Below are positions 35,442 to 43,732 of a stretch of 64,000 nucleotides of DNA, piece after piece (the stretch's first letter is position 1; every line of letters begins with the position of its first letter). Below the pieces are notes generated by a model. That model did no database searches. It was not told the DNA's origin and saw only the letters and a list, made by a program, of their open reading frames with translations. Origin of the DNA: CAITWD01 sp963727285 (lineage in GTDB: Bacteria; Actinomycetota; Thermoleophilia; Miltoncostaeales; Miltoncostaeaceae); assembly GCA_963727285.1 (NCBI GenBank), contig CAVSFF010000009.1:930001-994000 (forward strand). Direction: 5' to 3'. The position numbers were made by a program, and so were the translations under genes.

Positions 35442-35927
35442 CTAGACCGCATCGGTGAACTTGACCTCTTCGCCGCCGATCGGATAGTCGCGCCGAAGCG
35501 GATGGCCTTCCCAGTCGAACGGCATCAGGATGCGCGACAGATCCGGATGGCCGGCGAACCGCACGCCGAACATGTCGTAGACCTCGCGCTCGTGCCAGTT
35601 GGCCGTCGCCCACACCGGGGTGACCGAATCGACCTCGGGGCGTTCGGCATCGGCCCACACGCGGAGACGCAGACGGTCGCCGCTGTCCATCGAGAAGAGT
35701 TGGTAGGCGAGCCGAAAGCGGCCCCCGCGCCCGTTCCCTGCGAGCACGTCGACGCAGGTGACGTCCGACAGCTGCCGGAACGCGGCAGGCTCCGCCTTGA
35801 GGAACTGGCACACCTCGCGAATCCGTTCCGCGGCGATTTCGATCGTCACCTCGTCACCGGGACCCTCGAACTCATCGACGACAGCACCCGGGCACGCGGC
35901 TTCGATCAGGTTGCGGTACTCGCTCAA
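35442..35927 (-). CDS. nuoC: NADH-quinone oxidoreductase subunit C
   Basis: 30-kDa subunit of 161 residues. WHEREVYDMFGVRFAGHPDL is the signature, followed by LMPFDWEGHPLRRDYPIGGE. TTG 35927 overlaps the nuoB stop as TTGA, which I take as the start; the longer open frame upstream overlaps nuoB. Confidence 0.92.
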   Translation of the reverse strand: MSEYRNLIEAACPGAVVDEFEGPGDEVTIEIAAERIREVCQFLKAEPAAFRQLSDVTCVDVLAGNGRGGRFRLAYQLFSMDSGDRLRLRVWADAERPEVDSVTPVWATANWHEREVYDMFGVRFAGHPDLSRILMPFDWEGHPLRRDYPIGGEEVKFTDAV

Positions 35928-36577
35928 CGGGCGGCCGCCCAGGCCCGGCGCTCGGCGGCGATACGGGCGGCGTCCTCGGGGATTGGCAGACCCTGCTCGT
36001 GCATGAGGTCGAGTGAGCTCGGCTGCCCCTTGGCGCCGATGACCCGCTGAAGAATGAGGATGCCCTCGATCAGGCTCTCCGGGCGCGGCGGGCAGCCCGG
36101 CACGTACACGTCGACGGGGACCACCTTGTCGACTCCCTGCACGATCGCGTAATTGTTGAAGACCCCGCCCGAGGTCGCGCAGGCGCCCATCGAGATCACC
36201 CACTTGGGTTCCATCATCTGGTCGTAGATACGGCGCAGCACCGGCGCCATCTTCTGCGACACCCGCCCGGACACGATCAGCAGATCCGACTGGCGCGGGG
36301 ATGCGCGGAAGACCTCGGCCCCGAATCGGGCGATGTCGTACCGCGGCGTGGCCGTGTGCATCATCTCGATCGCACAGCAGGCGAGCCCGAACGTGGCCGG
36401 CCAGATCGACGACGACCGGGCCCAGCTCAGGGCGCGGTCCAGCTTCGTCGTCAGGAGCCGCGAAACGAACGCATCCTCCTCGGCCGTCTCGGCCAGGTCA
36501 CGGAGGTCGCGATCGATCGTCGCGTCCGTGCGGGGTGCGCGCTCGATGGGTGCACCGGGAGGCGGAATCAGCGCCAC
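35924..36577 (-). CDS. nuoB: NADH-quinone oxidoreductase subunit B
   Basis: Subunit of 217 residues carrying cluster N2. The adjacent cysteines in FGLACCAIEMM, with GACATSGG and VPGCPPRPE, provide the four ligands. An N-terminal extension of about 45 residues is predicted polar. GTG 36577 overlaps the nuoA end by ten bases. Confidence 0.94.
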   Translation of the reverse strand: MALIPPPGAPIERAPRTDATIDRDLRDLAETAEEDAFVSRLLTTKLDRALSWARSSSIWPATFGLACCAIEMMHTATPRYDIARFGAEVFRASPRQSDLLIVSGRVSQKMAPVLRRIYDQMMEPKWVISMGACATSGGVFNNYAIVQGVDKVVPVDVYVPGCPPRPESLIEGILILQRVIGAKGQPSSLDLMHEQGLPIPEDAARIAAERRAWAAAR

Positions 36578-36924
36578 TCGAGGGCCCCCTTTCGCCAGAT
36601 GTAGACCAACGCCACGACGACAGTCACCACAAACGAGAGCATCACGATCAGCGCGGTGATGCCGCGGTCGCGCAGCGTGACCGCGATCGGGTACACGAAC
36701 GCCAACTCGATGTCGAAGACGATGAACAACATCGCCGTGAGATAGAAGCTGATCGAGAATCGCTGCCGAACGGGGGTCGTGGCAAGGATGCCGCTCTCAT
36801 AGGGAAGGTTCTTGACCGGGTTGTGCTTCGGCCGGACGATCTTCGAGAGTCCGAGGATCGCACCGCCGATGACGAGGCCGACGATCATGAAGATCAATAT
36901 CGGTAAGTAGTCCCAGAGCCTCAC
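36568..36924 (-). CDS. nuoA: NADH-quinone oxidoreductase subunit A
   Basis: Three-helix membrane subunit of 118 residues. KNLPYESGI and FIVFDIELAFVYPIAV are family signatures. The open frame extends to 37008, but GTG 36924 fits the family length and has AGAGG just upstream. First gene of the nuo operon. Confidence 0.93.
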   Translation of the reverse strand: MRLWDYLPILIFMIVGLVIGGAILGLSKIVRPKHNPVKNLPYESGILATTPVRQRFSISFYLTAMLFIVFDIELAFVYPIAVTLRDRGITALIVMLSFVVTVVVALVYIWRKGALEWR

Positions 36925-36979
36925 GTCGACCTCTGCTTGCACGCCGAAACGAACGTCGGAACCGCCCCCCAGCCACAGC

Positions 36980-36985
36980 ACGCTA
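36980..36985 (-). promoter_or_regulatory. Candidate -10 box of the nuo operon
   Basis: TAGCGT on the minus strand, about 55 bases before the nuoA GTG; the palindrome at 37003-37052 overlaps the expected -35 position. Confidence 0.4.
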
Positions 36986-37002
36986 CCAACGGCGTGATCT
37001 TT

Positions 37003-37052
37003 GTGCACCTTTGTAACGAACGGCGCATTCTGGTTGTTACATTTGGTGCAAA
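37003..37052. promoter_or_regulatory. Imperfect palindrome, possible operator of nuo
   Basis: GCACC (37005-37009) and GTAAC (37013-37017) are mirrored by GTTAC (37036-37040) and GGTGC (37045-37049), giving two-fold symmetry over about 45 bases. It is placed where a dimeric regulator could act on the nuo promoter. Confidence 0.5.
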
Positions 37053-37238
37053 CTTCCCCGCTCCAAGCGGGAATCTCCCGACACCGCCCCGGAGTGCGCG
37101 GCGTGCTGGGTTCACTCTATGGCACGGGGGGCGTCTCTCCGCGCTGACACCTGACCCACCATACGCCGATTGCCGGCCCAAAATTGCTCGGTCGGACCGC
37201 TGGACGGGCCCGGCGACGTCGGCGCCGGCCGCCCCCGG

Positions 37239-37244
37239 TAGGTT
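37239..37244 (+). promoter_or_regulatory. -10 box TAGGTT for leaderless TPR gene
   Basis: TAGGTT with six bases before ATG 37251 and no ribosome site. Confidence 0.5.
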
Positions 37245-37250
37245 CTGGCC

Positions 37251-37556
37251 ATGGACCGCATCGAATACTTCGCCCGCCTCGTCGCCGAGGCGCCCGACGT
37301 CGCCCGGGCGCGCTTCGGCTTTGCCGTGGAACTCCAGCGTGCCGGCCGCTTCGCCGACGCCGTGGTGCAGTACCGGGCCTACCTCGAGCTGCAGGACGAC
37401 GAAGGCAACGCGTGGGGCCGCCTGGCGGAATCGCTGGCGGCGCTCGGCGACCGGGACGCTGCGGCCGACGCCTACCTCACCGGCATCGACCAGGCGCTCG
37501 CGCACGGGCATCACAGCATGGCCGACGAGCTGCGCGCCGCGCTCGAGGCGTTGTAG
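37251..37556 (+). CDS. TPR-repeat small protein
   Basis: A 101-residue all-helical protein with two to three tetratricopeptide repeats: RFGFAVELQRAGRFADAVVQ, AWGRLAESLAALGDRDAAAD and a third helix pair. TPR proteins act as protein-binding scaffolds. It starts at ATG 37251 behind a TAGGTT box. It is two bases from the ABC permease gene and may be functionally linked. Confidence 0.8.
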   Translation: MDRIEYFARLVAEAPDVARARFGFAVELQRAGRFADAVVQYRAYLELQDDEGNAWGRLAESLAALGDRDAAADAYLTGIDQALAHGHHSMADELRAALEAL

Positions 37557-37558
37557 TC

Positions 37559-38340
37559 GTGGCGGTGTTGACGGCCGCCGGATTCTCGCCACGGGCCGCC
37601 GGCCGCTTCTGGTGGCGCAACCTGACCGTCGGCCGCAAGACCCTGGTCGTCACGCTGATTCCGCGGTTCCTTGAGGCGATCGCCTATCTCGCGGTAATGG
37701 GCCTCGGCCTGGGTGCGTATGTCACGACCCTCAACGGGGTTGACTACGTCCGGTTCATCGCCCCGGGAGTCGCCGGCGCGACGGTGATGTTCGGCGCCAT
37801 TCTCGAGACCACCTACAACGCGTTCGTGCGCATTCACATCCGGCGCGTCTACGAGGCCGCCGTCACAACACCACTGTCGGTCCAGGATGTCGTCGTCGGC
37901 GAGTACCTCTGGGCAACCACGCGGGCCATCGCCTACGGGACGATCTTTCTCGCGGTCATGATCGTGTTCGGGCTGGCGAGCTCGCCGCTGGTCATCCTCT
38001 GCATCCCGGTCATGCTGTTCGGTGCGCTGGTCTTCGCGGTGCTCGGCATGCTCTACACGGCATTCGTCACGAACATCGAGAGCTTCAACATCTTCTTCAC
38101 GGCGGTGCTGACCCCGATGTTCCTGTTCGGGGGCGTGTTCTTCCGTTCGACAAGCTCCCCGAGTGGGCACAGGCGATCGCCTGGTGCCTGCCGTTGTCGA
38201 ACCTCGTCGTCGTGCTGCGCGCGCTGACCCTCGGGACCGCCGACGGCACGACGTGGCTCCACGTCCTGGTCCTGGCGGGCATGGCGGCCGTCCTGTTTCC
38301 GATCCCGCTGATCCGGATGGCGCGGTCGCTGCGCGCCTGA
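37559..38340 (+). CDS. ABC-2 type transporter permease, frame interrupted
   Basis: Integral membrane permease of about 260 residues with six hydrophobic segments. TVGRKTLVVTLIPRFLEAI begins the family region and FLFGGVFF is the typical fifth-helix motif before a re-entrant loop. After 38143 the frame shifts; adding one base near TTCTTCC gives FDKLPEWAQAIAWCLPL then NLVVVLRALTLG to the end at 38340. It resembles NodJ/DrrB-type lipid or drug exporters. No ABC ATPase gene is present in the window. GTG 37559 overlaps nothing and follows the TPR stop by two bases. Confidence 0.8.
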
Positions 38341-38361
38341 GGGTGCCGCAGGCCGGCACCC
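38341..38361 (+). terminator. Hairpin after ABC permease gene
   Basis: GGGTGCCG and CGGCACCC pair over a 5-base loop directly after the stop, between convergent genes. Confidence 0.65.
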
Positions 38362-38383
38362 CCGGGCCCTGCCGTCAGCGGCA

Positions 38384-39671
38384 CTACGTGGCCGCTCCGA
38401 GCCGGGCGACACCCGTCGCCTCGGCGGCGGCCCGCACGGCCTCCGCAACATCACCCACGACGTTCTCGCTGATGATCGACGGCACGACGAGTTCCGCCGA
38501 CACGTTGCCGTCCTCGTCGCGGCAGACCGCGGCGATCGCGTCGGCCGCGGCCAGCAGCATCTCGTTGTTGATGGTCGTGGCCCGGACCGCCAACGCGCCC
38601 TTCCAGATCCCCGGAAACGCGATCGTCGAGTTCAGCTGGTTGGGGGTGCTGGGCAGCGAGCTCGCGTACACCGCGGCCCGGTCGAGTGCCTCCAGGCTGG
38701 TGCCGGTCAGGTCGAACACGATCGGATCGGGACCGAGCACATCCAGGCAGCCCGGGGTCACCGGACCATCGAACCGGACGACGGCGTCGGCTCCCGCCGG
38801 GGCATCGGTGATCGCCCCCACTCCGGCAATCTTCAGCAGCTCCACCGTGCCCGCTCCGGCAGGAGTGTCCTGGCCCGTCACTGCGACGGTGATGTCGCCG
38901 ATCGACTTGCCGACGACCGACAGGGCATTGATCAGACCCTGCGAGCACGGCGACCGCGGTTCCCTCGCGGTCGTCGTGAAACACCGGCACATCCAGACGC
39001 GCGTCGAGGGCATCGCGGATCGCGAAACAGCGCGGCGCGGAGATGTCGGACAGGTGCACCCCGGCGAACACCGAGCTGCACAGCGCCACGATCTCGACGA
39101 TTTGCTCGGGATCCCGCGCATCGATCGGCAGCGGGAACGCGTCGATGCCGGCGAGATTCCGCAGGAACAGGCTCTTTGCCTCGCAGGCGGGCAGCGAGGC
39201 CTCCGCGCCGATGTCGCCCAGCCCCAGGACGTCGCTGCCGTCGGAGACAACCATGACGCTGTTGGCCTTGATCGTGTACTCCCAGGCCTGCTCGAAATCG
39301 TGGTGGATCGCCATACAGACGCGCGCGACTCCGGGGGTGTATGCCATCGACAGATCGTCACGCGTCGCGATCGGCGCGCGCGTCTGCATGCCGATCGCGC
39401 CGCCCTCGTGCGCGCTCAGCACGTTCGATGTCACGGACTCGACACTCACGCCGTCGAGCGCCGAAACAGCGGACGCGACCGCCTCTCCATGGGCGGTGTC
39501 CCGCACGTACACGTGATAGTCACGGGTCACGTCGGTCGGGCTCGACCGCACGATGTCCGCCGCCCCTACTCGACCCCCGGCCTCACCGATCGCGGCGACG
39601 ACCTTGCCAAACGTGCCCGTTGTAGCGGGAACAATGACGCGGAGCATGAGGCTGGAGTTGACGTCCGGCAT
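38384..39671 (-). CDS. NAD-dependent malic enzyme with ACT domain, frame interrupted
   Basis: Oxidative malate decarboxylase of about 428 residues. An N-terminal ACT-like domain (about 10-90) precedes the malic domain: MAYTPGVARVC with the catalytic tyrosine, IKANSVMVVSDGSDVLGLGD with the lysine, and metal ligands in VPVFHDD. A frame change occurs after AVAVLA; removing one G at plus-strand 38937-38939 joins it to GLINALSVVGKSI and the NAD-binding domain, which ends in ARLGAAT. It makes pyruvate and CO2. Start ATG 39671 follows GAGG. Confidence 0.85.
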
Positions 39672-39710
39672 GTGGACCTCGGAGACGGTCGGGCGGGATG
39701 AACAGCGGGA

Positions 39711-39716
39711 ATCCTA
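39711..39716 (-). promoter_or_regulatory. Candidate -10 box of malic enzyme gene
   Basis: TAGGAT on the minus strand, 39 bases before the ATG. Confidence 0.4.
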
Positions 39717-39942
39717 ACCGAAGCTCGTCGTCGTGCCGGTCAAACCCGACCGGTCCGCGCGGGTCCGCCGCCGGCTTCCGCTGCCTGGCGCGGCCGATAG
39801 TCTCTGACAGGCGTCGCCGATCCCGCCACCGGCCGCAGGTGGCCAGTCCGACCCGAGGTCGTCCCATCCGCATCGTGGGCTTGCAAGATCCCCTGAAATC
39901 CGCACCCGTCACGGACGGGCGCGCGCTCCCCGGGTCGCGCCC

Positions 39943-41043
39943 ATGACCGACCGCATGCTGCGCGTCGGGTTCGACGTCACGCCGTCCGACTCGCAGTCGG
40001 CCGGGATCAGCAGGTACACCCGCGACCTGTCGGCCGCGCTCGGGCGCACTCCCGGCGTCCACGTGGAGCGGCTCACCGACCACGACGCCCGGACGTCGCG
40101 CATGGAGCGGATGACCCGGCGCGCCGGCCGGAGGCTCACCTACTACCCCGCGATGCTCGACCGCACCGCCACCCGGCGCGATGTCGACGTGTTGCACTGC
40201 CCGGGACAGATGATCCCCGTGCACACCGCGCTGCCCCTCGTCGTCACCGTGCACGACGTGCTCGCATGGCGCTCGCCGGAGCTGTTCTCCCGTGCGGGTG
40301 CGGCACAGCAGCGGCTGTTGGTGTCCCGCGCCGCAAAGCGCGCCGACCGCATCGTGGTCGCGTCCGAGTTCACCAAGGCCGAGTTGGTCCACCTGGTGGG
40401 GATCACCCCCGACCGCATCAGCGCCGTGCCACTCGGCGTCGACCGCCGGTTCCAGCACATCGAGTCCGAACCCATGCAGCTCGCGCACCGGTTCGGCATC
40501 CCGCCGGTGCCGTTCGTGCTGTGGGTGGGGACCCCGGAGCCACGCAAGAACCTGGGCACGCTGCTGCGCGCATTCGGATTGGTGCGACGCCGCGCGCCGG
40601 ACTGCGTGCTCGTCGTAGTCGGCATGGATCGGGTGGACGACAGCGACCTCGACGCCGAGATGGAGCGACTGGGCACGAGCATCATTCGCCCGGGGTTCGT
40701 CACCGACGATGACCTTGTGGCGCTGTACTCGTCCACGGCGTGCCTGGTGTTCCCGTCGCTCAACGAAGGGTTCGGCCTCCCGCCGCTCGAGGCCATGGCG
40801 TGCGGCGCGCCGGTGGTGGCATCGAACCGCAGCAGCATCCCGGAGGTCATCGGCGACGCCGGGATCCTCGTCGACGCCACGGACCCCGACGACATCGCCG
40901 ACGGGATCGAGCGCATCCTGCTCTCGTCCGGCACCGCGACGGATCTGCGCACCCGCGGCCTCGCCCGGGCACGACAGTTCACGTGGGATCGCTGCGCGCA
41001 GTTGACCGTCGACGCGTACCGCGAGGCGCTCGCTAGCCGCTGA
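39943..41043 (+). CDS. Glycosyltransferase family 4
   Basis: GT-B glycosyltransferase of 366 residues. The N-terminal acceptor domain has DVTPSDSQSAGISRYTRDL; the donor domain has FVLWVGTPEPRKNLGTLLRA, and FPSLNEGFGLPPLEAMACG is the EX7E motif. It transfers a sugar from a nucleotide-sugar, probably mannose-like, to a glycan or lipid. It is the first of three glycosyltransferases here and converges on the second. A TAGTCT box at 39798-39803 is a possible promoter 140 bp upstream; the 270-bp region between it and malic enzyme holds no gene. Confidence 0.9.
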   Translation: MTDRMLRVGFDVTPSDSQSAGISRYTRDLSAALGRTPGVHVERLTDHDARTSRMERMTRRAGRRLTYYPAMLDRTATRRDVDVLHCPGQMIPVHTALPLVVTVHDVLAWRSPELFSRAGAAQQRLLVSRAAKRADRIVVASEFTKAELVHLVGITPDRISAVPLGVDRRFQHIESEPMQLAHRFGIPPVPFVLWVGTPEPRKNLGTLLRAFGLVRRRAPDCVLVVVGMDRVDDSDLDAEMERLGTSIIRPGFVTDDDLVALYSSTACLVFPSLNEGFGLPPLEAMACGAPVVASNRSSIPEVIGDAGILVDATDPDDIADGIERILLSSGTATDLRTRGLARARQFTWDRCAQLTVDAYREALASR

Positions 41044-41059
41044 GCGGCCGGCTGCATCC

Positions 41060-42151
41060 TCAGGGCGCCCCGAATGCGGCGGGGCGGCCGGTCAGCCGCG
41101 CAAGCACATCCCAGGCGGCGCGTCCCGCGGGGTCCGTGCCGTACGCCGCGGCGCGTGCCGGGCCGGCGGCGCGCAGCCGATCAGCGACCTCCGGATCGTC
41201 CAGCGCCCGGATCCCCTCGGCGATTGCATTGACCGTTGGCGGCACGACGACCGCGGCGCCGCCCGCGACCTCGCCGAGTGCGCCGCGGTCGCTGACGAGT
41301 ACCGGGACCCCGCACGCCAAGGCTTCGAGCGTTCCGAGTCCGGAGCCGTCGACGAATGCGACACACGCGGCAAACCTTGCCGCCGCGAGGAGATCCGCCC
41401 GCTCCTCGTCAGAGAGCGGCCCGACGAACATCACGCCGTCGCCGGAGCGTCCCCGGCGCGGCGGGGACAGCGGCGACACCACCGTCAGTCCGCTTCCGGT
41501 TCGCAGCACCGCCTCGACGAGGTGGCCGAGATTGCCACGTGGGGCGCTGTCGCCGAGTGCCACGCAGTACCGACCCAGTCCGAAGCGGGCGGCCACCCGC
41601 GCCTCCGCTCCAGGGCGCCTCCCGAATACCTTCGACGGCGCCGGCGGGATGACGACGACGCGTTCATCGGGGAGGTCGCTCACCGACAGCACGTCGATGC
41701 GGGCGACCCGCGACGGTGCGATCACCACGGCGGCACGGCGGAGCGTCGCCTCCGTTCGGGCGCGGGTGCGGTGGCCCTCGTCGGGTGCAAGCCAGTCGGG
41801 ATGGGTGATCGCCAGCACGTCGTGCATGACGACCGCCGTCGGGACCGGAATTCTCGACGGCACCAGCTGGGCGAACACCGCGGCATCCGCCCCGAGCGAT
41901 CCGAGCATCTCCGCACGATCGCCACTGCGACGGCCCACCCCGGCATGCCCGATGCCGGGACCGATCACATCGGCCGCGTGCGGCCACGCGATCAGCGCCC
42001 AGACGTCGTCTCCCGGGCCAGCGGCCGCCGCCAGCGCCCGGGTCAATCCTTGCTGATACCGGCCCGTATCGGCGGGATCACGTCCGGGACGCCCGACGAG
42101 CCGCCAGTCCACCGCGACCCGCATGCCGTCCCGGATCGCGTGCCTATCCAT
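41060..42151 (-). CDS. Glycosyltransferase (GT-B, family 4-like)
   Basis: A 363-residue GT-B enzyme. The start VAVDWRLVGRPGRDPADTGR has the glycine-rich N-loop, MHDVLAITHPDWL the acceptor-domain signature, and the donor domain ends with FVDGSGLGTLEALACGVPVL, a shortened form of the E-x7-E region in which only the second glutamate is obvious. ATG 42151 overlaps the stop of the preceding gene (ATGGATAG) and has GAGG upstream. It is coupled to the next glycosyltransferase. Confidence 0.85.
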   Translation of the reverse strand: MDRHAIRDGMRVAVDWRLVGRPGRDPADTGRYQQGLTRALAAAAGPGDDVWALIAWPHAADVIGPGIGHAGVGRRSGDRAEMLGSLGADAAVFAQLVPSRIPVPTAVVMHDVLAITHPDWLAPDEGHRTRARTEATLRRAAVVIAPSRVARIDVLSVSDLPDERVVVIPPAPSKVFGRRPGAEARVAARFGLGRYCVALGDSAPRGNLGHLVEAVLRTGSGLTVVSPLSPPRRGRSGDGVMFVGPLSDEERADLLAAARFAACVAFVDGSGLGTLEALACGVPVLVSDRGALGEVAGGAAVVVPPTVNAIAEGIRALDDPEVADRLRAAGPARAAAYGTDPAGRAAWDVLARLTGRPAAFGAP

Positions 42152-43234
42152 CCGTGGCCTCAGTCCACGCCGACCGGACCTCGCGCAGCACGTCGCCCCA
42201 CGATCGCTCGGCGGCGCGTGCCCGTGACGCCGCCGCCATCCGTGTCCGCAGCGCAGGGTCGGCGGCAAGCGCCGAGATGGCGTCGCCCCACGCATCGGCC
42301 CGGCCGACGGGCACCCGCATGGCGGCGGATGCGAGGGTCTCATCAAGGTCCACACCGTCGCCGGCGATGATCGGCAAGCCTGCGGACATGGCGGCCAGCA
42401 CCGTCGCGTCGGCACCTCCCGCCCGAGATGGCACCGCGGCGATCGACGCCCGTCCGCGCAGGACATCAAGCGCGTTGGCCCCCAGCGGGCCGTGGATGTC
42501 GACCCTGCCGGCGAGCCCGAGCCCGTCGGCGTGCCGGCGCAGGCGATCGCGCCGACGCCGGTCAGCGACCCCGGCGACGATCAGCGTGATCCCGGCGGCG
42601 GGATCGCTGGTGGCGACGGCCCGGATCGCCAGGTCCGCGTTGGTGAACGGCTCACGATTGGCGACCACCAAGACGGTCGGACCGATCGCGCCCGACGCGT
42701 CCGGCGGCGCGTGTGCCGGCGCAGCCAGTGGGACCACGCGGATCCTGCGGTCGGGGATCGCCAGCAGTTCGGACAGGTCCGCGGCGACTGCAGCCGTCGG
42801 GACGACGACCAGACGCGCCGCGGACAGGCGGTCAAGGTAGTCGTTGTAGCGGCGGCGGGCCGCGACGCGGCCGGTCCCGAGCTCGAGTGCGGGAAACCGC
42901 AGCGGCAACAAGTCGAAGCAGGTGGAGATCTGCGCCGGGGCGGCGAACGGGAGGGTCGAGGTGAGGTGCACGAGGTCCGCCTGCGCGAGCCCGGGCAGCG
43001 CCCGGCGCGCCGGCCGGCGGGTGATCCGCGCGACGACCCCGGGGGGACGCGGCAGCCGATGGGCGACGAACCCGTCCGGCGCGTCGTCGTCGGCGGCGAG
43101 GATCACCGCTGGGCGTTCGGCCGATCGGGAGTCGTCCGAGCGCTGTCGATCAGGCCGCGCACCCAGGCCGCATCGGCCCGGTCATTCTCGGGCGCACGCA
43201 GCGGCGTCGCATCAAGCAGGACCGTCGACGACAT
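42144..43234 (-). CDS. Glycosyltransferase, frame interrupted near N-terminus
   Basis: GT-B glycosyltransferase of about 363 residues. The main frame (320 residues from 43106) has LVHLTSTLPFAAPAQISTCF in the acceptor domain and VVANREPFTNADLAIRAV in the donor domain. The normal N-terminus, MSSTVLLDATPLRAP ... WVRGLIDSA, is in another frame starting at ATG 43234; a one-base loss near 43106-43111 joins them. TAGGGT (43249-43244, minus) lies nine bases before ATG 43234. The divergent gene is a thioesterase. Confidence 0.75.
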
Positions 43235-43243
43235 CGGACGGTC

Positions 43244-43249
43244 ACCCTA
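43244..43249 (-). promoter_or_regulatory. -10 box TAGGGT for glycosyltransferase pair
   Basis: Nine bases before ATG 43234, without ribosome site. Confidence 0.45.
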
Positions 43250-43281
43250 CTGGACCCTCGCACGGCGCTTCCCGCCGCGGC

Positions 43282-43287
43282 TAGGCT
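43282..43287 (+). promoter_or_regulatory. -10 box TAGGCT for thioesterase gene
   Basis: TAGGCT with ten bases before ATG 43298. Confidence 0.45.
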
Positions 43288-43297
43288 CTACCCCCAG

Positions 43298-43726
43298 ATG
43301 CCCCCCTACATCCACATGCACCGCTTCCGTATCGTCATGTCGGAGGTCGACGTCGCCCAGATCCACTTCACGGCACTCTTCCGTTGGATGGATCGCGGTC
43401 TGAGCGAGTGGCTCTGGAACACGGGCCACCCCTTCACGGACCTCCTTGCCGACGGTCCCGGCATCCCGGTCGTCGATGCCCATGCCCAATTCCGCAAGCG
43501 CATCCTGCTCGATGACGAGATCGAACTCACCACCTGGATGGCGGCCGTCGGGACGTCATCGTTTCGCAGTCGGCACTGGTTCATCCGCCACGGCGAGCTG
43601 GTCGCCGACGGGGAGTTGATCCACGTGTGTCTGGACCGGGCGACCCGCACCTCTGTCGATGCGCCGGACTGGCTGCGCGAGCTGGCGACCGCCGACGAGT
43701 GGCGACCGCCCGGCGTCGCGCACTGA
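43298..43726 (+). CDS. Hot-dog fold acyl-CoA thioesterase
   Basis: A 142-residue single hot-dog protein of the 4HBT/YbgC type. SEVDVAQIHFTALFRWMDRGL stands where YbgC has DxDxxGHVxxxxYxxYFExA, with the aspartate retained and Gly/His changed to Gln-Ile-His; the rest (FRKRILLDDEIEL, RSRHWFIRHGELVADGE) matches. It should hydrolyse an acyl-CoA or acyl-ACP. It converges on the glutamine synthetase gene. Confidence 0.75.
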   Translation: MPPYIHMHRFRIVMSEVDVAQIHFTALFRWMDRGLSEWLWNTGHPFTDLLADGPGIPVVDAHAQFRKRILLDDEIELTTWMAAVGTSSFRSRHWFIRHGELVADGELIHVCLDRATRTSVDAPDWLRELATADEWRPPGVAH

Positions 43727-43732
43727 CACCGG

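Larger units (their letters stand above)
36925..37250. other. Divergent intergenic region, nuo promoter and TPR gene
   Basis: A 326-bp region with no gene. It holds the nuo promoter candidates, a large imperfect palindrome and the TAGGTT box of the TPR gene. A stem-like CCCCGCTCCAAGCGGG occurs near 37056-37071. Confidence 0.6.

Noticed and set aside
36925..37008. N-terminal extension of nuoA to 37008
   Set aside because: The extra 28 residues are not typical of NuoA; GTG 36924 has a ribosome site and gives the family length, and the extension runs into the promoter.
41060..43234. The glycosyltransferases as a trehalose-synthesis set with otsB
   Set aside because: They are GT4-like, not OtsA-like, and otsB lies 15 kb away, so the link is not supported.
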